Below are positions 7,270 to 16,411 of a stretch of DNA of 64,000 bases, in pieces. The DNA lies in NCBI GenBank assembly GCA_023430685.1, contig JAEYZH010000187.1, positions 1 through 64,000 of the forward strand, given 5' to 3'. Each line of letters starts with the position of its first letter. Positions within the stretch are counted from its first letter, which is position 1. The DNA is from Pseudomonadota bacterium. GTDB lineage: Bacteria; Pseudomonadota; Gammaproteobacteria; Xanthomonadales; Rhodanobacteraceae. Under the pieces are notes generated by a model. That model did not search any database and was not told the DNA's origin. It saw only the letters and a program-made list of their open reading frames with translations. The translations under genes and the position numbers were made by a program.

Positions 7270-8715
7270 ATGACGATTCGACCTTCCATGCTCGCCGCCG
7301 CGACACTCGTGCTCGCGAGCGCGGCGCTTTCGCCTCCTGCCCAGGCACTCACGATCACGCGCGGCTTCTCCGGCCTCTGGCTCGACCGTGCAGTCCCGAC
7401 GCGCGCGCTCGGCGCCGAGGTCGTCGAGACTGCAACAGGCAAGGAATTGCACGCATTCTGGATCGGCACCGACGCGGGCGGCCGGCCGCAGTGGGTGCGC
7501 GCGAAAGGCGCGATCCGCGGCAATCGCGCGGTGCTCGATGCGGTCGCGGCCGGTTCGTCCGTGCCGTGGGGCAAGCTCACCGTTTCATTCGACGACTGCT
7601 CGAAGGGTAGCGTGGCGCTCGCGCCGATCGACCGTCGCCTCGCGGCGGGCCAGGTCGCGATCGTGCGCGCGGCGGCCGACGCGAGCGGCGCGTGCACGGG
7701 CGGCATCTCGGACGATCGCATCGTCACCGACCGCGACCGCATCGTCGAGTACTTCGAGAACACCGGTGTCGTGCAGGTTGCGAGCGGCAAGGCGCGCTTC
7801 GAGGAGCGCAGTGGCCGCACCGATTTCAAGGTCGAAGCCGAAGACCTGCCGCTCGGCGACTACTCGCTGCGCGTGGGTGGCGTGGAGCGCGCGACGGTCG
7901 AAGTCCGCAGCGCGGCAACCGGCACCGAAGGCGAAGTCGAGTTCCGCAGTCCGGTCGAACCCGGCAAGATCCTGCTCGATTTCGATCCGCGCGGCGCGAT
8001 GGTCGAGATCGTCCAGGGCGACACGGTATTCCTGCGCACCAAGTTCGGCTCGGGCGAGGGTGGTGCGGGCGACGACGACGGCGGCGTTCCGGGCGGCTCC
8101 TACGCGTACTACGAGATGCATGTCGAGACCGCGAACGACGGCCCCGAACTCCAGGCCAAGCTCGAGGAGCGCCCGAACCGCGCCGACTTCTCGGTCGAAC
8201 TCGAGGACGTGGCCGCGGGCTTCTATGCACTCGACGTCGGCGGCATCGAACGCGGCACGATCGAAGTGGCGGCGGTCGCGCGCGGCACCGAAGGCGAGAT
8301 CGAATTCCGTGATCCGCCCGAAGCGGGCCACTTCCTGCTCGATTTCGATCCGCGCGGGCAGATCGTGCAGGTTCGTCGCGGCGGCGCGGTGGTGCTGTCG
8401 GGCATGTTCCCGACCCAGCCGTCCGAAGGCGATGACGGCGGCGGCAACGACGATCCGCCGGGCGACGACAATGGCGGCGGCGGCAATGACGACCCGCCCG
8501 GTGACGACAACGGTGGTGGCGGCAATGACGACCCGCCCGGTGACGACAACGGTGGCGGCGGCAACGACGATCCGCCGGGCGACGACAACGGTGGCGGTGG
8601 CAACGACGATCCGCCGGGTGACGACAACGGCGGGCACGGCGGCGACGACGACGACGATCACGGCGGCCACGGCGGCCACGGCGGCGACGATGATCGCGGT
8701 CGCCATCACGACTGA
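7270..8715 (+). CDS. Secreted protein with duplicated domain and Asp/Gly/Pro repeat tail
   Basis: 481 residues with a signal peptide ending after PPAQA (residue 26). An N-terminal segment (27-160) resembles a sentence found in many xanthomonad exported proteins (GFSGLWLDRAVP...GTDAGGRPQWV). Two homologous domains follow at about 167-259 and 280-379. Both end in a segment of the pattern EGE(V/I)EFR-x-P-x-E-x-G-x-x-LLDFDPRG. Residues about 392-456 are five copies of a 13-residue unit (GNDDPPGDDNGGG), and the C-terminus is Asp/His-rich (DDDDDHGGHGGHGGDD), which could bind metal. The start at 7270 is preferred over upstream in-frame starts because the signal sequence begins there; no strong ribosome site is visible. 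Transcribed divergently from the signalling operon. Function unknown. Confidence 0.8.
   Translation: MTIRPSMLAAATLVLASAALSPPAQALTITRGFSGLWLDRAVPTRALGAEVVETATGKELHAFWIGTDAGGRPQWVRAKGAIRGNRAVLDAVAAGSSVPWGKLTVSFDDCSKGSVALAPIDRRLAAGQVAIVRAAADASGACTGGISDDRIVTDRDRIVEYFENTGVVQVASGKARFEERSGRTDFKVEAEDLPLGDYSLRVGGVERATVEVRSAATGTEGEVEFRSPVEPGKILLDFDPRGAMVEIVQGDTVFLRTKFGSGEGGAGDDDGGVPGGSYAYYEMHVETANDGPELQAKLEERPNRADFSVELEDVAAGFYALDVGGIERGTIEVAAVARGTEGEIEFRDPPEAGHFLLDFDPRGQIVQVRRGGAVVLSGMFPTQPSEGDDGGGNDDPPGDDNGGGGNDDPPGDDNGGGGNDDPPGDDNGGGGNDDPPGDDNGGGGNDDPPGDDNGGHGGDDDDDHGGHGGHGGDDDRGRHHD
8443..8637 (+). repeat. Five tandem 39-bp coding repeats
   Basis: Units begin at 8443, 8482, 8521, 8560 and 8599. Each encodes GNDDPPGDDNGGG (the last ends GGH). 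Units two and three are almost identical in DNA, while the others differ at synonymous third positions, which points to recent duplication within an older array. Copy number may vary between strains by slippage or recombination. Confidence 0.92.
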
Positions 8716-8874
8716 GGCCGCATCGAACGGATGAATTGCTTCGCGCGAGGGCGGATCGCCTCGCGCGAAGCGCTTTTGCGTCTGGCCCGAATCCGCGGCG
8801 GGCGCGTCACATCGCAGCGAGGCGAACCCGGCTCCGGGCGGCCCGCGGGACGACGACGCATCGACCGGTCGTGG

Positions 8875-10545
8875 TCAGGGTTCCCTGCGCGGCGGCGCCG
8901 AGCGGTCCGTACGCAGCGCCTGCACGACCATCGTGAGGCCTAGCGCGGTCGCGAGCAGGAACAAGCCGATCGCGATCGCCGAATAGCCAGGCACGCCTGC
9001 CGCGGGTCCTGCGCGCACCACGAGCGCCGACGCGAGGATCAGCGCGGCGACGATCACGCCGGCCGCGATGCGATTCGCGATCTTCTGCAGGTTCTCGACG
9101 AGGCGCGCTTCCTCGAGGCCGGTGATGCGCACTTGCAGGCGGTTCTCCGCGAGGATCGCGAGCAGGCTGTCGAGTCGTTTCGGCGCACCCGCGACGAGCG
9201 CCTGCACCTGGTGCAGGCTGTCGACGAAGCGCGCGCTGTTGAGCCCTTCGCTGAGGCGGTCCGCGGCAATGCGCGACAGGTGCGTCGCGATCAGGTCGCG
9301 CACGACGAGGTCGGGTGCGAGCAGGGCGCGGCTCGCATCGAGGTTGAGCAGTGCCTTGCCGAGCAGGCTGAGTTCTGCCGCGGGACGCAGGCCGTGCACG
9401 GTCGAAAGGCGCACCAGTTCCAGCAGCAGCCGGCCCTCGGTCGGCGCGGGCTGCTCGCCGGTCGCGTAGCGCGCGACGAGTCGTGCGACGTCGCGCTGCA
9501 GGCCCGCGCGATCGAATGCCTCGAGCGGTTCGCCGATCGTCGCGAGTTCGTCCGCGACGTCCTCGCCACGGCCGTCGGCGACCCCGAGCAACATCCGCAT
9601 CAACTGGTCGCGCCGCTGCGGTGACACGTTCGCGACCATGCCGAGGTCGAGCAGCGCGAGCCGTCCGTCATCGGTGACGAGCAGGTTGCCTGGATGCGGG
9701 TCCGCGTGGATCTCGCCATGCAGCAACGCCTGGTCGAGGTAGGCGCGCACGAGTTCGGAGGCCAGCGCATCCGCATGGTCGTCCGCAACGGGGCGCGGCG
9801 CGCTGTCGATGCGACGGCCGCGCACGAGCTGCATCGTCAGGACGGTGGGCACGAGATGGCTGCGGATCGGAAGCGGCACCAGCAGCGACTCGTACGGGCG
9901 CAAGTGCTCCGCGAAGCGCTCGAGGTTGTCGGCTTCGGCGTTGTAGTCGAGTTCGCGCAGCAGGCTCTCGCGGAATTCGCCGATCCAGTCCTGCAGCTTG
10001 AGGCGTTGCCCGATGCGCGTGTAGCGATCAAGCCCGCGCGCGATCTTCAGCAGCAGGTCGAGATCGCGCTTGATCGCGGCTTCCACGTCGGGTCGCTGCA
10101 CCTTCACCGCGACCGCGCGACCGTCGGGCAATGCGGCGCGATACACCTGCGCGAGCGAGGCGCTACCAATCGGCTCGTGGTCGATGCGCGCGAACAGGGT
10201 CGCAGTCGGCGCGCCGAGCCCGCGCTCGATCTCCCGCTGCATCACATGCCAGGGCAGCGGCGCCACTGCGTCCTGCATGCGCTCGAGTGCGACCAGCGCG
10301 TCGGGATGCACGAGGTCCGCGCGCGTCGACAGCATCTGGCCGACCTTGACGAACGCAGGGCCGAGCGATTCGAGGTCGCGCACGAACGCCTCTGCCGCGG
10401 CGGCCTCGAGCGGCGTCGTGGATGACGCATCGAACACGCCGGCTCGCCACTGGCGCACGAGCACCCGCAGGATCCGCAGGCCGCGGGCGGCGTCGGATCC
10501 TTCGACTTGGGTGGATTCGGTTGCCGACGTCGCCGATGGATCCAT
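8875..10545 (-). CDS. ABC1/UbiB-family atypical protein kinase
   Basis: 556 residues. The start at 10545 is supported by GGAGGA eight bases upstream. Family motifs are present: the KxGQ helix (AFVKVGQMLSTR, about 64-75), the Ala-rich nucleotide loop (GSASLAQVYRA, about 127-137), the lysine in VAVKVQRP, the catalytic-loop-like HADPHPGNLL and LLDLGMV. The last 55 residues form two membrane helices, as in UbiB. Characterised UbiB/Coq8 proteins support ubiquinone biosynthesis as membrane-bound ATPases. No ubi genes adjoin it here, so it may be a second, ubiB-like paralogue rather than the canonical ubiB; I leave the symbol empty. A tRNA operon is upstream on the same strand but has its own terminator. 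Confidence 0.9.
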   Translation of the reverse strand: MDPSATSATESTQVEGSDAARGLRILRVLVRQWRAGVFDASSTTPLEAAAAEAFVRDLESLGPAFVKVGQMLSTRADLVHPDALVALERMQDAVAPLPWHVMQREIERGLGAPTATLFARIDHEPIGSASLAQVYRAALPDGRAVAVKVQRPDVEAAIKRDLDLLLKIARGLDRYTRIGQRLKLQDWIGEFRESLLRELDYNAEADNLERFAEHLRPYESLLVPLPIRSHLVPTVLTMQLVRGRRIDSAPRPVADDHADALASELVRAYLDQALLHGEIHADPHPGNLLVTDDGRLALLDLGMVANVSPQRRDQLMRMLLGVADGRGEDVADELATIGEPLEAFDRAGLQRDVARLVARYATGEQPAPTEGRLLLELVRLSTVHGLRPAAELSLLGKALLNLDASRALLAPDLVVRDLIATHLSRIAADRLSEGLNSARFVDSLHQVQALVAGAPKRLDSLLAILAENRLQVRITGLEEARLVENLQKIANRIAAGVIVAALILASALVVRAGPAAGVPGYSAIAIGLFLLATALGLTMVVQALRTDRSAPPRREP

Positions 10546-10672
10546 GCAGTCCTCCGAGGCACGCATGACGCGTGTCTTCGCATTGGACCGATCCGGGGAT
10601 GTCGCAGGTCTTAACGCAGGCCGACGCAGTGGGGCGGCATTCAGTGCGCGGGTTGCGCGGATGACGGGCATG

Positions 10673-10705
10673 AAAAAGCCGGTTTGGAGAAACCTCCAAA
10701 CCGGC
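10673..10705 (-). terminator. Rho-independent terminator of the tRNA operon
   Basis: Read on the minus strand, a 12-bp perfect stem (GCCGGTTTGGAG / CTCCAAACCGGC) with a four-base loop is followed by TTTTT. It lies directly 3' of tRNA-Asp. Confidence 0.92.
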
Positions 10706-10712
10706 GCGTATA

Positions 10713-10789
10713 TGGCGGAGCGGACGGGACTCGAACCCGCGACCTCCGGCGTGACAGGCCAGCATTCTAACCAGCTGAACTACCGCTCC
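10713..10789 (-). tRNA. tRNA-Asp (GTC)
   Basis: A 77-nt cloverleaf with acceptor stem GGAGCGG/CCGCTCC, discriminator G and encoded CCA. The T arm reads GGTTCGAGTCC and the anticodon loop contains GTC. Last of three tRNAs read from one promoter. Confidence 0.96.
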
Positions 10790-10866
10790 GCGTTGTACCT
10801 ATGCGACGCATCCTGCGCCGGTGTTGCAGGCGAACCATCCCGGTTCGCATTCGCCCTTCACTGTAA

Positions 10867-10942
10867 TGGCGTCCCCAAGGGGATTCGAACCCCTGTTACT
10901 GCCGTGAAAGGGCGGTGTCCTAGGCCTCTAGACGATGGGGAC
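10867..10942 (-). tRNA. tRNA-Glu (TTC)
   Basis: A 76-nt cloverleaf starting GTCCCCATCG with encoded CCA. The anticodon loop CTTTCAC gives TTC. The anticodon stem is CCGCC over GGCAG, leaving a C28-A42 mismatch where E. coli tRNA-Glu has GGCGG. All other arms pair normally. It sits between tRNA-Ala and tRNA-Asp. Confidence 0.95.
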
Positions 10943-10956
10943 GCACGGAACCGCTC

Positions 10957-11032
<76 letters not shown>

Positions 11033-11045
11033 GAGAGAGCGCGAG

Positions 11046-11074
11046 AGGATAGTGAGCGCGCGCGCGTTCGTCAA
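11046..11074 (-). promoter_or_regulatory. Sigma70 promoter of the tRNA operon
   Basis: On the minus strand: TTGACG, a 17-bp spacer, then TATCCT, followed by a GC-rich discriminator (CTCGCGC) typical of stringently controlled stable-RNA promoters. The -35 box overlaps the stop codon of the upstream protein gene. Confidence 0.8.
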
Positions 11075-12177
11075 CTCACGGCGGAGGTTTTTTTCATCCT
11101 GCCGAACAGCCCGCTGCGCCTGCCGTCGTCCTGGCCGCGGTCCGCGACTTCGGGTTCGATGAAGCCGAGCGCATGGTAGGCATTGATGAAGTTCGCGACG
11201 TCGGCGATGCCGGCACCGCTGAGCTCGGCGATCTCCTCGAGTGGAGCGGCCGATTTCAGCATCATCGTCGCGATGCGGAAGTGCTTCGGGAACTCGCGTT
11301 CGCTCTGCGGCCAGCGCGTGAGCTTGTAGCGCGCGCCGGGATCGAGCGCGGGATCGAGCTGGCCTTCGCCGCGCACGAGATGGACCAGCCACTTGAGGCG
11401 AGCGAGTGGTTGCGACGGCAGCGAGGCGCTCGCGCTCGCGAAGTCGGCATCGCTGATGTGGCGCGCGTCTTCGGCGTGCAGCGAGCGCGTGGCCCAACCC
11501 GACAGGCCCTTGAGGCTGCTGCTGGAGTGCCAGGTGCGCTCGCGCGGATCGAGCAGGATCTCGGGCAGGCCTTCGGCCTGCAGGCGCAGGCGCTGTGCAA
11601 GCGGCGAACCTTCACCTTCGCGTTCGATCAGTTCGAGCAGGGTACGCGGATGCTGCGGCAGCGGAGTCGGCGCAGCGGCCACCGGCTGCGGCGGTGGACG
11701 GGTCGGTGCCTCCGGCGGTGGGACGCGTGCGGCCTCGACCGCAACCTTGGCGGGCGGCGGGGCGGTCACCGCGGGCGCGACGGTGGAGGGTGTCGCCGGC
11801 GCGGCAGCCGGTGCGCGGATCGGCGTGACCTGCGGCGCAGCCTTGACGCCGAGTTGCGCGCCGATCCGGTTGAGGACGGCCACGAGGTCGGGCGCCTGCA
11901 GCGGCGTGCGCAGCCAGAAGTCGGGATCGTAGGATTCCTGCGACGCCGCCATCGCGACGACGAGCCGGCCGCTGGCCTGTGCACGCAGCCAGTCCATGTG
12001 GCCGTACACCGATTCCGCATCGATCAGCAACACGTCGGCCTGGCCGTGGTGGGCGGGGCGCCAGCGCGCGTCGAGCCGCGTGCGCTGATCGTCGAGCATG
12101 GCATGGATGCGGGCGGCCACTTCTTCGGCGGCGCCGGCCACGCATAGGGTCAGGACTCTGGGTGTGTTCAAGGGCAT
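11071..12177 (-). CDS. Uncharacterised two-domain protein (possible pseudo-receiver plus winged helix)
   Basis: 368 residues. The N-terminal ~110 residues (VLTLCVAG...ADVLLIDAESVYGHMDWLRAQASGRLVVAMA) have an alternating alpha/beta pattern like a response-regulator receiver, but without a convincing acidic pocket. A Pro/Ala-rich linker of about 70 residues (120-190) is followed by a C-terminal ~170-residue region. That region ends in a helix-turn-helix-like segment (FRIATMMLKSAAPLEEIAELSGAGIADVANFINAYHALGFIEP). The combination suggests a regulator or scaffold rather than an enzyme, but I cannot name the family. A 109-bp gap separates it from the ABC exporter on the same strand. Downstream, its stop codon overlaps the -35 box of the tRNA promoter. 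Confidence 0.75.
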   Translation of the reverse strand: MPLNTPRVLTLCVAGAAEEVAARIHAMLDDQRTRLDARWRPAHHGQADVLLIDAESVYGHMDWLRAQASGRLVVAMAASQESYDPDFWLRTPLQAPDLVAVLNRIGAQLGVKAAPQVTPIRAPAAAPATPSTVAPAVTAPPPAKVAVEAARVPPPEAPTRPPPQPVAAAPTPLPQHPRTLLELIEREGEGSPLAQRLRLQAEGLPEILLDPRERTWHSSSSLKGLSGWATRSLHAEDARHISDADFASASASLPSQPLARLKWLVHLVRGEGQLDPALDPGARYKLTRWPQSEREFPKHFRIATMMLKSAAPLEEIAELSGAGIADVANFINAYHALGFIEPEVADRGQDDGRRSGLFGRMKKTSAVS

Positions 12178-12286
12178 CCCCGGGGTTGGTGCGAGCGCTT
12201 CCGGCGAAGCAAGGAACGTGCCGGACTTTCGCCGATACAGGGTTCACGCTTCGACCCGGTGGCGCGGGCGATTGTGACTGCCAGTG

Positions 12287-14074
12287 TCAGGCTTGGACGG
12301 GCGCAGGGGAAGGGGTCGCGCGTTCGCGCTGCTGCATCGTCCACAACTGCGCGTAGCGACCGCCGTGCGCGAGCAGGTCCGCGTGGCTGCCGCGCTCGAC
12401 CACGCGACCGTGCTCGAGCACGACGATCTCGTCGGCATCGACGATCGTCGACAGCCGGTGCGCGATCACCAGCGTGGTGCGGCCGCGCGCGATGTCGGCA
12501 AGCTCGGCCTGGATCGTCCTCTCGGTGCGCGTGTCGAGCGCGCTGGTGGCTTCGTCGAACACCAGGATCGCGGGACGCTTGAGCAGCGTGCGTGCGATCG
12601 CGACGCGCTGCTTCTCGCCGCCCGAGAGCTTGAGCCCGCGTTCGCCGACGCCGGTGTCGTAGCCCTGCGGCAGGGACTCGATGAAATCGTGCACGTGCGC
12701 GGCGCGCGCAGCGGCGACGACTTCCTCGCGCGTCGCACCGGGTCGGCCATAGGCGATGTTGTAGTAGATCGAGTCGTTGAACAGCACGGTGTCCTGCGGG
12801 ACGATCCCGATCGACGTGCGCAACGACGCCTGCGTGACGTCGCGGATGTCCTGCCCGTCGATCGTGATGCGCCCGGCGGTCACGTCGTAGAAGCGGAACA
12901 GCAGCCGCGCGAGCGTCGACTTGCCGGCGCCGGTGGTGCCGACCACGGCCAGCGTGTGTCCCGGGGGGATCTCGAGGTCGATGCCGGACAGGATCGGACG
13001 CGCCGGGTCGTACGCGAAATCGACGTGCTCGAAGCGCACATGCGCGCCGTCGATGCGCAGCGGCTGCGCGCCGGCGAGGTCTTCGACTTCGCGCCGTTCG
13101 CCGAGCAACGCGAACATGCGCTCGATGTTGATCAGCGCCTGCTTGACCTCGCGATAGACCATGCCGAGGTAATTGAGCGGAATCGAGAGCTGGATCAGGA
13201 ACGCGTTGACGAGCACGAAGTCGCCGAGCGTCATGCTGCCCGCGATCACGCCGCTCGCCGCGCGCCAGAGCAGCAAGGTGAGGCCCAGGGCGACGATGCC
13301 GGCCTGTCCGATGTTGAGCACCGCGAGCGTCTTCAGGCTCCTGACCGTCGCATCCTCGAGCCGCACGAGGCTCGCGTCATATCGCCCGAACTCGTGGCGC
13401 TCGTTGCCGAAGTACTTGACCGTCTCGTAGTTCAGCAGCGAATCGACCGCGCGCTCGTTCGCCTCGGTATCGGCCAGGTTCGCGGCGCGGTACCAGCGCA
13501 TCCGCCATTCGGTGACCGAAAACGTGAAGGCGACGTAGGCGACCAGCGTGCCGATCGTGATCGCAGCGAAGGTCCAGTCGAAGCGCGTGATGAGGATCGC
13601 GCAGACGAGCACGACTTCGAGCAGGGTCGGCACGATCGTGTAGATCGTCCAGTCGAGCAGGTCCGAGGTCGCGCTCATGCCGCGCTCGACGTCGCGCGCA
13701 ACACCGCCGGTGCGGCGGTCGAGGTGGAAGCGCATCGACAGCGCATGCAGGTGCTCGAACACGCGCAGCGTGATCGTGCGCGAGGTACGCGCGAGCACGC
13801 GAGCGAAGACGATCTGGCGCAGTTCCTGGAACAGCGACGCCGACAGTCGCAGTGCGCCGTACGCGAGCAGCAGTAGCAGCGGGACCAGCAGCGGCCGCGG
13901 CTCGAGGTCGAGCGCGTCGATGAGGTCCTTCATCACCAGCGGCACGCCGATGTTGGCGAGCTTGGCGGCGACGAGGAACGCTAGCGCGACGCCGACGCGC
14001 CAGCGATAGCGCCAGACTTCGGGCCAGAGGCGGCGGATCACCGCCCAGGTCCCATGGGTTCGTTCGTGTTCCAT
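12287..14074 (-). CDS. Atm1/ABCB7-type ABC exporter (permease and ATPase fused)
   Basis: 595 residues: six-helix type 1 exporter membrane domain (about 1-320) followed by a nucleotide-binding domain. The latter shows Walker A (GTTGAGKST), the Q loop, signature LSGGEKQRVAIA, Walker B (ILVFDEATSALD) and the H-loop histidine (VIAHRLSTI). The segments DRRTGGVARDVERG and NYETVKYFGNE are hallmarks of the Atm1/ABCB7/HMT1 branch. Characterised bacterial members export glutathione conjugates or metal-thiolate complexes. The protein should work as a homodimer in the inner membrane. No glutathione or Fe-S gene is adjacent to confirm the substrate. Confidence 0.92.
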   Translation of the reverse strand: MEHERTHGTWAVIRRLWPEVWRYRWRVGVALAFLVAAKLANIGVPLVMKDLIDALDLEPRPLLVPLLLLLAYGALRLSASLFQELRQIVFARVLARTSRTITLRVFEHLHALSMRFHLDRRTGGVARDVERGMSATSDLLDWTIYTIVPTLLEVVLVCAILITRFDWTFAAITIGTLVAYVAFTFSVTEWRMRWYRAANLADTEANERAVDSLLNYETVKYFGNERHEFGRYDASLVRLEDATVRSLKTLAVLNIGQAGIVALGLTLLLWRAASGVIAGSMTLGDFVLVNAFLIQLSIPLNYLGMVYREVKQALINIERMFALLGERREVEDLAGAQPLRIDGAHVRFEHVDFAYDPARPILSGIDLEIPPGHTLAVVGTTGAGKSTLARLLFRFYDVTAGRITIDGQDIRDVTQASLRTSIGIVPQDTVLFNDSIYYNIAYGRPGATREEVVAAARAAHVHDFIESLPQGYDTGVGERGLKLSGGEKQRVAIARTLLKRPAILVFDEATSALDTRTERTIQAELADIARGRTTLVIAHRLSTIVDADEIVVLEHGRVVERGSHADLLAHGGRYAQLWTMQQRERATPSPAPVQA

Positions 14075-14265
14075 CGAGAGACTTCGTCGGTCAGGTCTTG
14101 CCGATGCGCGAGCCAGGTTGGGGGCGCGCCAGGCGATTCCAGCGCGCGCGTCGGTTCATTCGGGAAGGACTTCAGTCTCGACGGATCGAGCGTAGGGCGC
14201 GGGACAGAAGTCCCTCCCACGCCAGATGGGGTTCGAGCGACTCCGGCTCTCGCGGCACGGTCGGA
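14075..14265. other. Intergenic stretch with interrupted hairpin (14190-14222)
   Basis: Between two minus-strand genes. The hairpin pairs GCGT with ACGC, GGG with CCC and GGGAC with GTCCC around an AGAA loop, with one small bulge. No T-run follows on either strand, so it is not a classical terminator. It could end the nucleotidase transcript with Rho or structure the leader of the ABC exporter mRNA. The rest of the gap shows nothing clear. Confidence 0.4.
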
Positions 14266-16281
14266 TCAGCGCGAGAGATCGATCGCGTAGGTCGCGGTGC
14301 CGTCCGCGTGTTCCGCGATCTGGGTCACGCCCTCGATGCCGGCCGCGCGCGCGAACTCGGCCTTGCCCGCCGCCGAGGTGAACGTGACCGGCCCTGCCGT
14401 GCGCACGCGCGCGAAGCGCCAGCTGCGATCGGAACCGTGCGTCGCGCGCTGCAGGTGGCGCGTCGCACGCACCCATTCGATCAGCACGTCGCGATTGGCG
14501 TCGGGCGCCGACAACACGAGGTTGGAGCCGTCGAGCCCCGGGAATCGGCCGCCGCCACTCGCGCGGTAGTTGTTCGTCACGACGATGAACGGCTGCGAGG
14601 GATCCACCGGCCTTCCGTCCCAACGGAGGTCGCCGATGCGCTCGCCGACGGGCCGCGTCACGTCGATCGTGTAGCCGATTCCGCCCTGGATCACGTCGAA
14701 GTTGTAACCCGGGAACTTGCGGTTCAGCAGTTCCTGCGGCGCGGCCAACGCCGGGTCGATGCGGTTGAATCGCGTCGCCGAGCGCTCGAGCCAGCCGCGC
14801 AGCGTCGCGCCGTCGATCTTCACGGCCGCAAGCGTGTTCGGATAGAGGTACAGGTCGGCCGCGCTGTGGATCGCGAGCGGACCCGCGGCGATGTCGGTGT
14901 AGTCGGCTGCGCCGCCGAAGCCGGTCTTGAACGGCGCGGCCGCCGACAGCACCGGGATGCCCGCGTACTGCGGCAGCCCGCGCGCAATCGTCGCCTCGAC
15001 GTAGGCGCGCTGCGCCATGTTGACGGGCTGCAGCGCGGTGACGTCGCCGACCTCCGTGAAGTAGCTCGTCATCGCGAAATCGCTGTCGCCGATCGGCTGC
15101 GATACGTACGCGATCGTCGCCTCGTGCACCGGGAGGATGCGCTCGGCGATGCGCGGATCGGGCGCGACATGGCTCCCGTCGGGTTGGCGCGTGCCACGCA
15201 CTTCCGAGTGCGACGCGTCCGCGTCGACCTGCCAGCGCCCCTCGCGGCGCACGAGCGCGAGATCGATGAGGCCGAGGCTCTTGCCCCAGAAGTCGCCCAT
15301 CACCGCGGGCTTGCCATGCACCAGGCCACGTTCGTTGTCGACGCCGGGCATCGCGGCATAGCGTGATTTGCCGTTGCCGTTGCCGGGGTTGGGGAACGCC
15401 GCATGCGAATGGCCGAGCAGCAGCACGTCGATGCCCGGCTCGCGCGCGAGGTGCCAGTTCGCGTTCTCCATCGCATTGCTGTACGGCGATGCATCGAGGC
15501 CGCCATGCGAGATCGCGACCACGAGGTCCACGCGCTCGGCTTGCAGCTTCGGCAACCACTTGCGGGCCGCTTCGACGACGCCGGTCGAGCGCACGCGCCC
15601 TTCGAGGTTGCTGCGATCCCACATCATGACCTGCGGCGGCGTGAAGCCGATGATGCCGATGCGGATAGGCACTTCGCGCGTGCGTCCGTCGCGGTCTTCG
15701 ATCTCGATGCGCCGGTCGAGCACTGCATAGGGCGGATAGATCGGCTCGCCGCCGCGAAGGCTTTCCACATTGGCGAGCACGAGCGGGAATGCAGGTCCCT
15801 TGCAGCGCCGCGCGGCCACGCCTTCGGCATCCATCGACTGCCCGCTGACCTGCGCGAGGTAAGCGAGTCCGTAGTTGAACTCGTGGTTGCCGATGGTGCC
15901 GCCGTCGTAGCCGATCGTGTCCATCGCGCGATAGATCGCGAGTTGCTCGTCGCAGGATGGCGGCGCCACGCGCGCCTGGTAGTCGGCGAGCGCGGTGCCC
16001 TGGATCGTGTCGCCCGCGTCGAACAGCAGGCTGTTGCGGAACTCGGCGCGAGCCTCGCGTATCAGCGTGGCCGTGCGATCGAGGCCGATCGAGGGGTCCT
16101 CGGCAAGCTTGTAGTAATCGTAGCCGAGGATGTTCGCATGCAGGTCGGTGGTTTCGAGGATCGCGATGCGTGCACGGGCGCCGTCCGCGGGCGGCATGCC
16201 GCCGCGTGATCCGCCGGTGGCTGCGCAGGCGCCGAGCAGCAGGGACAGGAACAGGCAACAGAGCGCGCGATCAGGGGACAT
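14266..16281 (-). CDS. Lipoprotein 2',3'-cyclic-nucleotide 2'-phosphodiesterase/3'-nucleotidase (CpdB-like)
   Basis: 671 residues starting at 16281. The signal sequence ends in a lipobox (LLLGAC, Cys19), so the mature protein should be membrane-anchored outside the cytoplasm, unlike soluble E. coli CpdB. The metallophosphatase domain has [14 protein letters not shown] (metal-binding D and H), [17 protein letters not shown], a histidine motif [10 protein letters not shown] and [12 protein letters not shown]-terminal 5'-nucleotidase domain (about 370-640) completes the two-domain family layout. It likely degrades extracellular 2',3'-cyclic nucleotides and 3'-nucleotides for nucleoside uptake. 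Longer upstream frames lack the signal sequence at the start and were rejected. gltX is divergent, 130 bp away. Confidence 0.92.
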   Translation of the reverse strand: MSPDRALCCLFLSLLLGACAATGGSRGGMPPADGARARIAILETTDLHANILGYDYYKLAEDPSIGLDRTATLIREARAEFRNSLLFDAGDTIQGTALADYQARVAPPSCDEQLAIYRAMDTIGYDGGTIGNHEFNYGLAYLAQVSGQSMDAEGVAARRCKGPAFPLVLANVESLRGGEPIYPPYAVLDRRIEIEDRDGRTREVPIRIGIIGFTPPQVMMWDRSNLEGRVRSTGVVEAARKWLPKLQAERVDLVVAISHGGLDASPYSNAMENANWHLAREPGIDVLLLGHSHAAFPNPGNGNGKSRYAAMPGVDNERGLVHGKPAVMGDFWGKSLGLIDLALVRREGRWQVDADASHSEVRGTRQPDGSHVAPDPRIAERILPVHEATIAYVSQPIGDSDFAMTSYFTEVGDVTALQPVNMAQRAYVEATIARGLPQYAGIPVLSAAAPFKTGFGGAADYTDIAAGPLAIHSAADLYLYPNTLAAVKIDGATLRGWLERSATRFNRIDPALAAPQELLNRKFPGYNFDVIQGGIGYTIDVTRPVGERIGDLRWDGRPVDPSQPFIVVTNNYRASGGGRFPGLDGSNLVLSAPDANRDVLIEWVRATRHLQRATHGSDRSWRFARVRTAGPVTFTSAAGKAEFARAAGIEGVTQIAEHADGTATYAIDLSR

Positions 16282-16411
16282 GGCAGGGAAGCTGGACCGT
16301 GGAGCGCGGATTGTGCCCGCATCCGGCGCGGCGCGCCCGCGCCGCAGGGCCGCATGTCGCGCCGCGGCGCGCTCGGCTAAACTGGCCGGCCGCTTCCCGT
16401 CGCGACATCCG

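Noticed and set aside
6105..7829. A 574-residue reading of the secreted protein
   Set aside because: The upstream part is antisense to the divergent gene. A signal peptide begins exactly at the ATG at 6968.
8443..8637. CRISPR-like repeats
   Set aside because: The 39-bp units are directly joined with no spacers and encode an in-frame low-complexity protein segment.
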